A program made the translations under genes and the position numbers. From contig DCGQ01000015.1 of the NCBI GenBank assembly GCA_002314635.1, positions 1 to 43,182 on the forward strand: DNA of 43,182 nucleotides, read 5' to 3'. Positions 25,001 to 33,062 of the stretch are shown piece after piece. The notes beneath the pieces were generated by a model, which saw only the letters and a list, made by a program, of their open reading frames with translations, had not been told where the DNA came from and searched no databases. How positions within the stretch are numbered: the first letter of the stretch is position 1; the number at the start of each line of letters is the position of its first letter. The DNA comes from Clostridiales bacterium UBA1774 (GTDB lineage Bacteria > Bacillota > Clostridia > Oscillospirales > Oscillospiraceae).

Positions 25001-26010
25001 GGCAGGATCGTCCCCCCGAACAGGACGAAGCCGCTTTCGTCATACCCCACGGCCAGCTGACCGGGAGCGGGACGGCGCAGCGGCGCGTCAAAGCGCAGCG
25101 TCAGTCCCTCCGGGGAGGGAAGCACCTGCGCCGGGAGCTTCTGCGGGCGGCTCCGCAGCTTGACCTGACAGGAAAAGGACTCCTGCTGCGGCTCCATTGC
25201 GCCCCAGAGCACCTCGTTCACCCGGACGGTGCTGCACAGCAGCCGCTCCTCCGTGCCCAGAATGACCCGGTTCGTGTCCCGCTCCAGCGCACAGACATAG
25301 AGCCGGGAGGCAGCGGAAACGCCCAGCCCCCGCCGCTGACCGATGGTGTACCGGTGCAGTCCCCGGTGACGGCCCAGAATGCGGCCGCTTTCATCGGCAA
25401 AATCCCCCGGCGGCAGACCCATGCCCCGCTGCTCCAGCCAGAGACCGTAATCCCCATCGGGTATGAAGCAGATATCCTGACTGTCCGGCGCATCGGCGGA
25501 GACAAAGCCGCGAGATCTGGCAATGGCACGGATCTCCGGCTTGGTCAGGCCCTCCAGCGGGAACAGTATTCTGTCCAGCAGCTCCGGGCCTACCATGGCC
25601 AGCATATAGCTCTGATCCTTGTCCCCGCCGGACTGGCGGAGGCAGGGTCTGCCGTTTCGATATGCTGTGGCAGCATAGTGGCCGGTGGCGAGCTTCTCCG
25701 CGCCCAGCTGTTCCGCCGCCCGCAGCAGCGCGGGCAGCTTCACCGTGGGGTTGCAGCGGACGCAGGGGTTGGGGGTCAGTCCCTGCCGGTAAGCAAGCGC
25801 AAAGGGACTGCGAACCAGCGTTTCGTGGGCCTCTGCCGCGTCATAGACGGTGAAGCCGATCCCCAGCTGCTCCGCTGTCCTGCGGGCAGGCTCCGGGTCG
25901 CCGAAACCCAGATTCAGCCAGACACCTTCTACGGTATGCCCCATTTCCTGCAGCCGCAGCGCGGCTACCGCGCTGTCCACGCCGCCGGAAAGTCCCAGCG
26001 CAACCTTCAT
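24997..26010 (-). CDS. mnmA: tRNA-specific 2-thiouridylase MnmA
   Basis: Forms 2-thiouridine at the wobble position of tRNA Lys, Glu and Gln. The N-terminal ATP-pyrophosphatase loop is GLSGGVDSAVAA. The two catalytic cysteines lie in PNPCVRCN and SQDICFIPDGDY. The short 337-residue length is at the low end of the family (about 350-370). It overlaps mnmG by 4 bp upstream and the HD-RecQ gene by 4 bp downstream, so all three are probably translated together. Confidence 0.95.
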   Translation of the reverse strand: MKVALGLSGGVDSAVAALRLQEMGHTVEGVWLNLGFGDPEPARRTAEQLGIGFTVYDAAEAHETLVRSPFALAYRQGLTPNPCVRCNPTVKLPALLRAAEQLGAEKLATGHYAATAYRNGRPCLRQSGGDKDQSYMLAMVGPELLDRILFPLEGLTKPEIRAIARSRGFVSADAPDSQDICFIPDGDYGLWLEQRGMGLPPGDFADESGRILGRHRGLHRYTIGQRRGLGVSAASRLYVCALERDTNRVILGTEERLLCSTVRVNEVLWGAMEPQQESFSCQVKLRSRPQKLPAQVLPSPEGLTLRFDAPLRRPAPGQLAVGYDESGFVLFGGTILP

Positions 26011-27878
26011 TTGCCCTCCTTTTCCAGCCAGACCATCAGCGCCGTCATGTCCGAAGGACTGACGCCGGAAATGCGCCCCGCCTGTCCGAAGGACTCGGGA
26101 CGAATCTTGTTCAGCTTCTGCCGCGCCTCCAGACGCAGGGTGGGAATCTGCATATAGTCCGTGTCCGGCGGCAGAAGCCGGTTTTCCATCCGCCGGAAGT
26201 CCGCGGCCTGCTTCTCCTGCCGCTGGATATACCCGGCGTATTTCAGACTGATCTCCGCCTCCTGCCCGATCTCCCGGGGAAGAACGGGACGGTTCGTGTC
26301 AAACTCTGCCAGAGAGGCATAGTCCACCTGCGGCCGCCGCAGCAGGTCGGCCAGGGAGATGCCGCCCACCGGCACCGCCGTTTCCCGCGCCTCCAAATAG
26401 GCGGAAAGCGCCGGGGAGGGGGGCAGGTGGGTGTGCTCCAGGCGGTTCATCTCCGCCTCTACCTGCCGGTATTTTTCCTGAACGGCTTCCAGCCGCTCTG
26501 CGGATATGAGACCGATCCGATAACCCTTTTCCGTCATCCGCAGGTCGGCATTGTCCTGCCGGTGCAGCAGCCGGTACTCGGTGCGGGAGGTCATCATCCG
26601 GTAAGGCTCGTTGGTGCCCTTGGTCACCAGATCGTCGATCAGTACGCCGATGTAACCCTCGCTGCGGTCGATGATCAGCGGCTCTTTTCCCAGCAGCTTC
26701 AATCCGGCGTTGGCACCGGCGACGAAGCCCTGCACGGCGGCCTCCTCATAGCCGGAGGTGCCGTTGAACTGGCCTGCACCGTAAAGGCCGGGCACCTTTT
26801 TCAGCTCCAGTGTCCGCCGCAGCTCCAGCGGGTCCACGCAGTCGTATTCAATGGCATAGGCAGGGCGCATCATCTCCGCGTGCTCCAGACCCTTTACGGT
26901 GTGCAGCATTTTGAGTTGCACCTCCTCCGGCATGGAGGAGGAGAAACCCTGCACATAGACCTCCTCCGTGCTGAGACCCATAGGCTCCAGAAAAAGCTGA
27001 TGCCGGGGTTTTTCGGAGAAGCGCACCACCTTGTCCTCAATGGAGGGGCAGTAGCGGGGGCCGACGCCCTCGATCACGCCGGAAAACAGGGGACTGCGGT
27101 GCAGGTTCTCTCTTATGACCCGGTGGGTCTCCTCCGTGGTGTAGGTCAGATAGCAGATCGCCCGGTTGTCCAGCGGGGCGGTGCAGGTGAAGGAGAACGG
27201 CTCCGGCTGCGTGTCGCCGTACTGCGGTTCCAGCGCGGAATAGTCCACCGTCAGACCGTTGATGCGGGGCGGCGTACCGGTTTTGAAGCGGCGAAGCTCC
27301 AGACCCAGCGCCTTCAGCGAATCATACAGCGGCCCTGCCGGGTGCATCCCGTCCGGCCCGCTGTCCCGAAGACAGTTGCCTACGATGGTGCGGCCCCGCA
27401 GATAGGTGCCGGTGCAGACAACAGCGGCCTTGCACCGATAGGTTGCGCCGGTCTGGGTGCGGACAAAGGCCACCGCGCCGTTTTCCGTGCCCACCTCCGT
27501 GATCTCCGCCTGCTTGACCCGAAGATGCGGCTGCTTTTCCAGCACATGCTTCATGCGCTGCTGATAGGCTCTCCGGTCGGCCTGCGCCCGGAGGGAACGG
27601 ACGGCGGGACCCTTGCCCAGATTGAGCATACGATACTGGATGCAGCATTCATCCGCCGCCTTGCCCATCTCGCCGCCCAGCGCGTCCAGCTCCCGCACCA
27701 GATGGCCCTTGCCCGTGCCGCCGATGGCCGGGTTGCAGGGCATATTGCCGATGGCATCCAGATTGATTGTAAAAATAACGGTGTCCAGTCCCATGCGGGC
27801 GGCGGCCAGAGCCGCTTCGATTCCCGCGTGACCGGCGCCGATCACAGCCACATCGCAGCTGCCTGCAAGAAATTCCAT
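26007..27878 (-). CDS. mnmG: tRNA uridine-5-carboxymethylaminomethyl synthase subunit MnmG
   Basis: FAD enzyme that, with MnmE, makes the cmnm5U34 modification in tRNA. Visible motifs are the dinucleotide fold VIGAGHAGIEAALAAARMG, CNPAIGGTGKGHLVRE, and the C-terminal domain including EFDTNRPVLPREIGQEAEI and KYAGYIQRQ. From ATG 27878 it is 623 residues, standard for the family; the ATG 12 codons upstream is not needed, as GAGGAAAGC sits before 27878. MnmE is not in the window. MnmG and MnmA act on the same nucleotide, which explains the operon link. Confidence 0.95.
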   Translation of the reverse strand: MEFLAGSCDVAVIGAGHAGIEAALAAARMGLDTVIFTINLDAIGNMPCNPAIGGTGKGHLVRELDALGGEMGKAADECCIQYRMLNLGKGPAVRSLRAQADRRAYQQRMKHVLEKQPHLRVKQAEITEVGTENGAVAFVRTQTGATYRCKAAVVCTGTYLRGRTIVGNCLRDSGPDGMHPAGPLYDSLKALGLELRRFKTGTPPRINGLTVDYSALEPQYGDTQPEPFSFTCTAPLDNRAICYLTYTTEETHRVIRENLHRSPLFSGVIEGVGPRYCPSIEDKVVRFSEKPRHQLFLEPMGLSTEEVYVQGFSSSMPEEVQLKMLHTVKGLEHAEMMRPAYAIEYDCVDPLELRRTLELKKVPGLYGAGQFNGTSGYEEAAVQGFVAGANAGLKLLGKEPLIIDRSEGYIGVLIDDLVTKGTNEPYRMMTSRTEYRLLHRQDNADLRMTEKGYRIGLISAERLEAVQEKYRQVEAEMNRLEHTHLPPSPALSAYLEARETAVPVGGISLADLLRRPQVDYASLAEFDTNRPVLPREIGQEAEISLKYAGYIQRQEKQAADFRRMENRLLPPDTDYMQIPTLRLEARQKLNKIRPESFGQAGRISGVSPSDMTALMVWLEKEGK

Positions 27879-27904
27879 GCTTTCCTCTTCTTTCCGTAAG
27901 TCCT

Positions 27905-27942
27905 GATGGTACAATAGCAGTATGATGGTACAATAGTAGTAT
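27905..27942. repeat. Tandem 19-bp direct repeat in the mnmG promoter region
   Basis: GATGGTACAATAGCAGTAT (27905-27923) is followed directly by a second copy (27924-27942) with one C-to-T difference. The second copy contains the predicted mnmG -10 box on the minus strand. It could be a binding site pair or a simple duplication. Confidence 0.8.
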
Positions 27943-27961
27943 GAAAACCTGTGAAATGCAA
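27933..27961 (-). promoter_or_regulatory. Putative promoter of mnmG-mnmA-recQ
   Basis: Minus-strand -35 TTGCAT (27956-27961), 17-bp spacer, -10 TACTAT (27933-27938). The -10 box lies within the second copy of the 19-bp tandem repeat. Confidence 0.5.
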
Positions 27962-27989
27962 CAAAAAAACGAGATTGATGTCTATTTGG

Positions 27990-28017
27990 TTGACTTTATT
28001 ACTGTTCGGTATATAAT
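27990..28017 (+). promoter_or_regulatory. Sigma-A promoter of glyQS
   Basis: -35 TTGACT (27990-27995), 16-bp spacer, -10 TATAAT (28012-28017). The leader of about 70 nt holds a small hairpin (about 28035-28065). I see no room for a full T-box antiterminator. Confidence 0.75.
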
Positions 28018-28094
28018 AACCCATTATGAGTTTCGCTGCCCGGCTTTCCTAGGGGAAGCGGGGAGCATATTTCAAATACAATGGGGGAACAGAT

Positions 28095-29492
28095 ATGCTG
28101 AATACGGAAAAGACAATGGATAAAATCGTTGCGCTCTGCAAGGGCCGTGGCTTCATCTATGCCGGCAGTGAAATCTATGGCGGTCTGGCCAACACCTGGG
28201 ACTACGGCCCTCTGGGCGTGGAGTTCAAGAACAATGTGAAGCGGGCATGGTGGAAGAAGTTTGTGCAGGAAAGCCCCTACAATGTGGGTCTGGACGCCGA
28301 CATTCTGATGAACCCCCGCGTGTGGGTCGCCTCCGGCCATGTGACCAATTTCAATGACCCGCTGATCGACTGCAAGGCCTGCAAGCGCCGCCATCGTGCC
28401 GACAAGCTGATCGAGGAGTGGGCACACGACAACAGCGTGGAAGTGAATGTGGAAGCCATGACCAACGAGGAAATGGTGGCCTACATCCGCGAGAAGCAGA
28501 TTCCCTGCCCCGGCTGCGGCAAGAGCGATTTCAGCGACATCAAAAAGTTCAATCTGATGTTCAAGACCCATCAGGGCGTCACCGAGGATACCGGCTCCGA
28601 TGTGTATCTCCGTCCGGAGACCGCACAGGGCATTTTCGTGAACTTCAACAACGTGCAGCGCACCAGCCGCAAGAAGATACCCTTCGGCATCTGCCAGATC
28701 GGCAAGAGCTTCCGCAACGAGATCACCCCGGGCAACTTCACCTTCCGTACCTGCGAGTTCGAGCAGATGGAGCTGGAGTTCTTCTGCGAGCCGGACACCG
28801 ATCTGGAGTGGTTCCAGTACTGGCGCAACTACTGCCATAAGTGGCTGCTGGAGCTGGGCATGAAGGATGACTGCCTGCGTCTGCGCGATCACAGTCCCGA
28901 GGAGCTGAGCTTCTACTCCAAGGCCACCACCGACTTTGAATATCTGTTCCCCTTCGGCTGGGGCGAGCTGTGGGGCGTGGCTGACCGGACGAATTACGAC
29001 CTGACCCAGCATATGAACGAGTCCAAGGTGGACATGACCTACTACGATCAGGAGAAGAACACCCACTACATCCCCTTCGTCATCGAACCCAGTCTGGGCG
29101 CTGACCGCGTGGCGCTGGCCTTCCTGGTCAATGCCTATGATGAGGAAGTGGTGGATCCGGAGAAGAACGATGTGCGTACCGTGCTGCGTCTGCATCCCTT
29201 CCTGGCTCCCTTCAAGTGCGCCGTGCTGCCCCTGAGCAAGAAGCTGGGCGAGCCTGCCCGCGAGCTGTTCGGCAAGCTCTCCAAGAGCTTCATGGTGGAC
29301 TACGATGAGGCCGGCAGCATCGGCAAGCGCTACCGCCGTCAGGACGAGGTGGGCACTCCCTTCTGCATCACCTATGACTTTGACAGCGAGAACGATGGCT
29401 GCGTCACCGTCCGCGACCGGGATACCATGGAGCAGGTCCGTATGCCCATCAGCGAGCTGGAAGCCTACATCCGTGAGCGGGTGGAATTTTAA
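28095..29492 (+). CDS. glyQS: Glycine--tRNA ligase, homodimeric type
   Basis: Charges tRNA-Gly. This is the single-chain class II enzyme, 465 residues, as in Gram-positives such as Thermus and Staphylococcus, not the alpha2beta2 GlyQ/GlyS pair. The start YAGSEIYGGLANTWDYGPLG is diagnostic. Class II motif 2 is FRNEITPGNFTFRTCEFEQME, and motif 3 lies at EPSLGADRVALAFL. A zinc-like CKACKRRH and CPGCGKSDF insertion is present (about residues 93-145). The anticodon-binding domain follows. The ATG follows GGGGGAAC, and the gene has a strong promoter. Confidence 0.95.
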   Translation: MLNTEKTMDKIVALCKGRGFIYAGSEIYGGLANTWDYGPLGVEFKNNVKRAWWKKFVQESPYNVGLDADILMNPRVWVASGHVTNFNDPLIDCKACKRRHRADKLIEEWAHDNSVEVNVEAMTNEEMVAYIREKQIPCPGCGKSDFSDIKKFNLMFKTHQGVTEDTGSDVYLRPETAQGIFVNFNNVQRTSRKKIPFGICQIGKSFRNEITPGNFTFRTCEFEQMELEFFCEPDTDLEWFQYWRNYCHKWLLELGMKDDCLRLRDHSPEELSFYSKATTDFEYLFPFGWGELWGVADRTNYDLTQHMNESKVDMTYYDQEKNTHYIPFVIEPSLGADRVALAFLVNAYDEEVVDPEKNDVRTVLRLHPFLAPFKCAVLPLSKKLGEPARELFGKLSKSFMVDYDEAGSIGKRYRRQDEVGTPFCITYDFDSENDGCVTVRDRDTMEQVRMPISELEAYIRERVEF

Positions 29493-29515
29493 GGATAAAT
29501 AAGGAAGTAAGAACT

Positions 29516-30373
29516 TTGAATAAGTCAATTCGATACAAGGAGCTCCGCGTTTTTGCGGAGGAAATCCGGGTCAAGACGCTGCGTACCTTCGGTCACATCG
29601 GCTTCGGCCACATCGGCGGCGCCATGTCCATCGTGGAAGCGGTGGCACTGCTGTACGGCGAGTTCATGCGCTATGACCCGAAAAATCCCCGGTGGGCGGA
29701 GCGGGACAAGCTGGTCACCTCCAAGGGTCATGCAGGCCCCACCATCTATGCCACGCTGGCCATCAAGGGCTTCTTCCCCGAGAGCATGCTGCGGGAGCTG
29801 AATCAGGGCGGCGGACATCTGCCCAGCCACACCGACCGGAACAAGACCCCCGGCATCGACATGACCACCGGTTCTCTGGGTCAGGGTCTCAGCGCCGCCT
29901 GCGGCATTGCGCTGGGCGACCGGATGGACGGGCGGGACAGCACCACATGGTGCTTCCTTGGCGACGGCGAGCTGGACGAAGGCCAGAACTGGGAAGCCTT
30001 CCTGTTTGCCAATCAGATGAAGCTGGGCAATCTCATTGCCATCGTGGACCAGAACGGCCAGCAGCTGGACGGTTATACCGCCGACGTGATGGACCTGGGC
30101 AGCGTAGAGCAGAAGATTGCCGCCTTCGGCTGGAAGGTTCTCAGCTGCGACGGTCATGATATCCCCGCACTGTATCAGGCCATGGCGGAAGCGAAGGAAT
30201 ACACCGAAGGCCCGGTGGCCATCGTCATGCACACGAAGAAGGGTCACGGCTGCTCCTTTGCGGAGGGCATTCTCTCCAATCACCACATCAACTTCAAGCC
30301 GGAGCAGATGGAAGACGCGCTGCAGAAGGCAAACGCCGTTCTGGAAGATGCCAGACTGGCGCTGAGAAAGTGA
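29516..30373 (+). CDS. Transketolase, N-terminal subunit
   Basis: Thiamine-diphosphate-binding half of a split transketolase of the pentose phosphate pathway. The ThDP motif is GDGELDEGQNWE (149-160). HIGFGHIGGAMS (about 27-38) and GSLGQGLSAACGIA (about 119-131) are typical. It starts with TTG at 29516 after AAGGAAG, so initiation is probably modest. The C-terminal subunit follows 11 bp later; together they make one complete transketolase of about 605 residues. A close alternative is a DXS-like or sugar-specific split transketolase. Confidence 0.93.
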   Translation: MNKSIRYKELRVFAEEIRVKTLRTFGHIGFGHIGGAMSIVEAVALLYGEFMRYDPKNPRWAERDKLVTSKGHAGPTIYATLAIKGFFPESMLRELNQGGGHLPSHTDRNKTPGIDMTTGSLGQGLSAACGIALGDRMDGRDSTTWCFLGDGELDEGQNWEAFLFANQMKLGNLIAIVDQNGQQLDGYTADVMDLGSVEQKIAAFGWKVLSCDGHDIPALYQAMAEAKEYTEGPVAIVMHTKKGHGCSFAEGILSNHHINFKPEQMEDALQKANAVLEDARLALRK

Positions 30374-30384
30374 GGGGGAGCCAT

Positions 30385-31347
30385 ATGTTTAAGGTGAAAG
30401 CAGAACTGAAAGCGTCCGAAACCCTGATGCGGGACGCTTATTGCAATACGCTGACGGAGCTTGCCCGCAGCGATAAGCGCATTGTGGCGCTGGACGCGGA
30501 TCTGGTCAGCTCCTCCGGCATGAAGCCCTTCTTCAAGGAATTTCCCGAACGGGCCATCCAGTGCGGCATTGCCGAGGCCAACATGATCGGCGTGGCTGCC
30601 GGTCTGAGCCTTACCGGCAAGGTGCCCTTCTGCCACAGCTTCGGCCCCTTCGCCTCCCGCCGCGTCTGCGACCAGATTTTCATCTCCGCCGCTTACGCCA
30701 AGCTGAATGTCCGCATCATCGGCTCCGACCCCGGCGTGACCGCTGCCTACAACGGCGGCACTCATATGCCCTTTGAGGATATGGCCGTGCTGCGCGGCAT
30801 CCCCGAGATCACCCTGCTGGAGCCCTGCGACCCGGTCTGCATGGCAGATCTGACCCGGCAGCTGGCGGATGTGTACGGCGTGTACTATATCCGCATGGCC
30901 CGCAAGAATGCGGTGGCTGTGTACGAGGAAGGCAGCACCTTTGAGATCGGCAAGGGCAATGTGCTTCGCAACGGCACGGATGTGACGCTGATCGGCAGCG
31001 GCATCATGGTTGCCGAATGCCTGAAGGCTGCCGAGCTGCTGGCAGCGGAAGGCGTGTCCGCCCGCGTGGTGGACATGTTCACGTGGAAGCCCATGGATAC
31101 CGAGCTGGTTGCCCGCTGCTCCGAGGAGACCGGTGCCATCGTCACCGCCGAGAACCACAATGTATACGGCGGTCTCGGTTCTGCCGTGGCGGAAGCCATG
31201 GCAAAGACCGCGCCCTGCCCCATGGAAATGGTGGGCACCGATGACCGCTTCGGTCAGGTAGGCACGGAAGCCTTCCTCCGGGGCGAATATCGGCTGACGG
31301 CGGAACGGATCGTGGAAGCCGCCAAAAAGGCCATCGAACGCAAGTAA
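30385..31347 (+). CDS. Transketolase, C-terminal subunit
   Basis: Pyrimidine-binding and C-terminal domains of the split transketolase, 320 residues. It shows VALDADLVSSSGM, QCGIAEANMIGVAAGLSLTGKVPF with the catalytic glutamate, and VVDMFTWKPMD and VTAENHNVYGGLGSAVAE in the C-terminal domain. ATG 30385 is chosen over the GTG at 30370 because GGGGGAG lies directly before it. Its gene follows the N-terminal subunit, with one terminator for both. Confidence 0.93.
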   Translation: MFKVKAELKASETLMRDAYCNTLTELARSDKRIVALDADLVSSSGMKPFFKEFPERAIQCGIAEANMIGVAAGLSLTGKVPFCHSFGPFASRRVCDQIFISAAYAKLNVRIIGSDPGVTAAYNGGTHMPFEDMAVLRGIPEITLLEPCDPVCMADLTRQLADVYGVYYIRMARKNAVAVYEEGSTFEIGKGNVLRNGTDVTLIGSGIMVAECLKAAELLAAEGVSARVVDMFTWKPMDTELVARCSEETGAIVTAENHNVYGGLGSAVAEAMAKTAPCPMEMVGTDDRFGQVGTEAFLRGEYRLTAERIVEAAKKAIERK

Positions 31348-31356
31348 TTATGGTTT

Positions 31357-31394
31357 GCCCTCCGGAAGCTGTGATAAGCTGCCGGAGGGCTTTT
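31357..31394 (+). terminator. Terminator of the transketolase unit
   Basis: 9-bp stem GCCCTCCGG/CCGGAGGGC (31357-31365 with 31382-31390), with an inner AGCT/AGCT pairing, followed by TTTT (31391-31394). Confidence 0.85.
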
Positions 31395-31484
31395 GCATAG
31401 TCCGGGGATTCTGAGCCATGCTATAGAGCGATACCGGTTTTCCGCAGGCCAGATAGATGAGGGCGCAGAGAAACGGCATCGAAA

Positions 31485-31519
31485 AAGGGCAGCACCCGAA
31501 TAAGTCCGGTGCTGCCCTT
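31485..31519 (-). terminator. Terminator of the PLP-enzyme gene
   Basis: 10-bp stem (31487-31496 with 31508-31517) extended by A-T pairs, loop 31497-31507, followed on the minus strand by a run of T (A-run at 31482-31486). Confidence 0.85.
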
Positions 31520-31526
31520 GTTTCAC

Positions 31527-32981
31527 TTACCCTTTGACGGCCTGATTGAAGGCCTCAATCAGCGCATCCAGAGCCGGGGTCTGCTGATGAACCTGTGCGA
31601 AGGCATCGCCGTACCACAGCTCGTCCAGCGCCTGTGCCGTCATGCCCTGCTGCTCCACCCATGTGTAGTATTTCAGATTGTGGACCCGCTTCCGCTCCCG
31701 ATAGGTAAGCTCCAGCAGATGATCGGCATTCTGCCCCTGCATATGGAGCGCATAATCAATGGCAGCCTGCCTGTCCGTATAGGGGCCGAACTGCTGCGTC
31801 AGCTCACCCAGACGGCTGCCGTACAGATCCATGGAGTCGGTCAGCACCGTGACCAGCACATCCCGGGAATCAAACTCATAGTATTTGGCCATTTTGATGC
31901 AGCACAGCAGGTTGGAAATGCCGCTGATGCCCAGCAGACCCAGCGTGTTCACCCAGTCCTCGCGGAGACCAAGCTCCTGCACCAGATAGGCGCGACCCTC
32001 CGGCTCATTGAACAGACGCAGCAGGGCCATGCTGTCCCGATCATCGATGGAGATGACCATATCCGTGTTGCGGACATTGTGGATCCAGGGCACATGGTTG
32101 TCGCCGGTGCCCTCGATGCGGTGGGAACCATAGCCGTTGTCCAGCAGAGTGGGGCACTGCAGCGCTTCCCCGGCACCCAGACGGAGCGCGGGATAAAGCT
32201 CTTTCAGCTTGTCGCCTGCGCCGATGGTTCCGGCGGAGCCGGTCATGAAGCAGGCGCCGGCAAACCGGTCTCCGGGACGGGCACAGTTCCGGAAGGCCTC
32301 CGCCATGGCGTCGCCAGTGACCTCATAGTGCCACAGATGGTTCCCCATCAGGGCAAACTGGTTGAAGATCCGGTTCTGCGGGTCGGCGGAAAGCTCCTTG
32401 ACCTTGTCGAAAATCTCCTTGATGTTGGACTCGGTGCCCGGGGTGGTGACAACCTCCGCACCGATCTGTTTCAGCCAGTCAAACCGCTCCCGGCTCATGC
32501 CGGCGGGCATCAGGCCGATGGGGTGAACGCCCAGCAGCAGACTGTTGAAGGCACCGCCGCGGCAGAAATTGCCGGTGGAGGGCCATACCGCCCGCTGGGT
32601 TTCGGAGTCGAACTGGCCGGTGACCAGCTGGGGAATCAGACTGCCGAAGGAAGCGCCTACCTTGTGGCAGCCGGTGGGGAACCACTTGCCTGCCAGCGCA
32701 AGGATCCGGCAGGGAACGCCGGTCAGCTCAGAGGGAAACTCGATCACATTGGGCTGACCGAAAAGACCGCCCTGCGCCTTCGGCTCGTTGTGCCAGCTGA
32801 TGCGGAACAGGTTGACGGGATCCAGATCCCAGAGTCCTGTGTTTTTCAGACGCTCCCGGATCTCCGCCGGAATCAGCTCCGGATTCTTCATCTGGGCAAA
32901 GGTGGGGATGATGACGCCCTTTTCCCGGGCACGCCGGATGTTGTGAGAAAGGCCTTCTTTATGTATCGTCAGATCAATCAT
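31527..32981 (-). CDS. PLP-dependent fold-type II enzyme (tryptophan-synthase-beta/cysteine-synthase-like)
   Basis: Enzyme of 484 residues, longer than cysteine synthase (about 310) and tryptophan synthase beta (about 400). The probable PLP lysine is K107 in WFPTGCHKVGASFG. STGNFCRGGAFNSLLLG resembles the substrate loop SxGNxxxG of this fold, and FMTGSAGTIGAGDKL resembles the phosphate-binding glycine loop. Proteins of this type in Clostridia are often named only 'PLP-dependent protein, beta subunit'. Substrate unknown. It has a good promoter at 33017-33045. Confidence 0.8.
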   Translation of the reverse strand: MIDLTIHKEGLSHNIRRAREKGVIIPTFAQMKNPELIPAEIRERLKNTGLWDLDPVNLFRISWHNEPKAQGGLFGQPNVIEFPSELTGVPCRILALAGKWFPTGCHKVGASFGSLIPQLVTGQFDSETQRAVWPSTGNFCRGGAFNSLLLGVHPIGLMPAGMSRERFDWLKQIGAEVVTTPGTESNIKEIFDKVKELSADPQNRIFNQFALMGNHLWHYEVTGDAMAEAFRNCARPGDRFAGACFMTGSAGTIGAGDKLKELYPALRLGAGEALQCPTLLDNGYGSHRIEGTGDNHVPWIHNVRNTDMVISIDDRDSMALLRLFNEPEGRAYLVQELGLREDWVNTLGLLGISGISNLLCCIKMAKYYEFDSRDVLVTVLTDSMDLYGSRLGELTQQFGPYTDRQAAIDYALHMQGQNADHLLELTYRERKRVHNLKYYTWVEQQGMTAQALDELWYGDAFAQVHQQTPALDALIEAFNQAVKG

Positions 32982-33016
32982 TCTGATATAACTCCGTTTC
33001 TTCTGCGAATCGTCTC

Positions 33017-33045
33017 ATTATAACGGTGCTGTGCAGATGATGCAA
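33017..33045 (-). promoter_or_regulatory. Sigma-A promoter of the PLP-enzyme gene
   Basis: Minus-strand -35 TTGCAT (33040-33045), 17-bp spacer, -10 TATAAT (33017-33022). Confidence 0.75.
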
Positions 33046-33062
33046 GAAAAAGTTGCCGAAAA

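Noticed and set aside
21683..25060. A 1125-codon plus-strand open frame over the MATE and RecQ genes
   Set aside because: It spans two well-defined minus-strand genes and their junction, and is rich in Gln, His, Arg and Pro, as expected of a shadow frame.
28025..28094. T-box riboswitch ahead of glyQS
   Set aside because: The leader is only about 70 nt, and no T-box motif or antiterminator pair is visible. The small hairpin alone is not enough.
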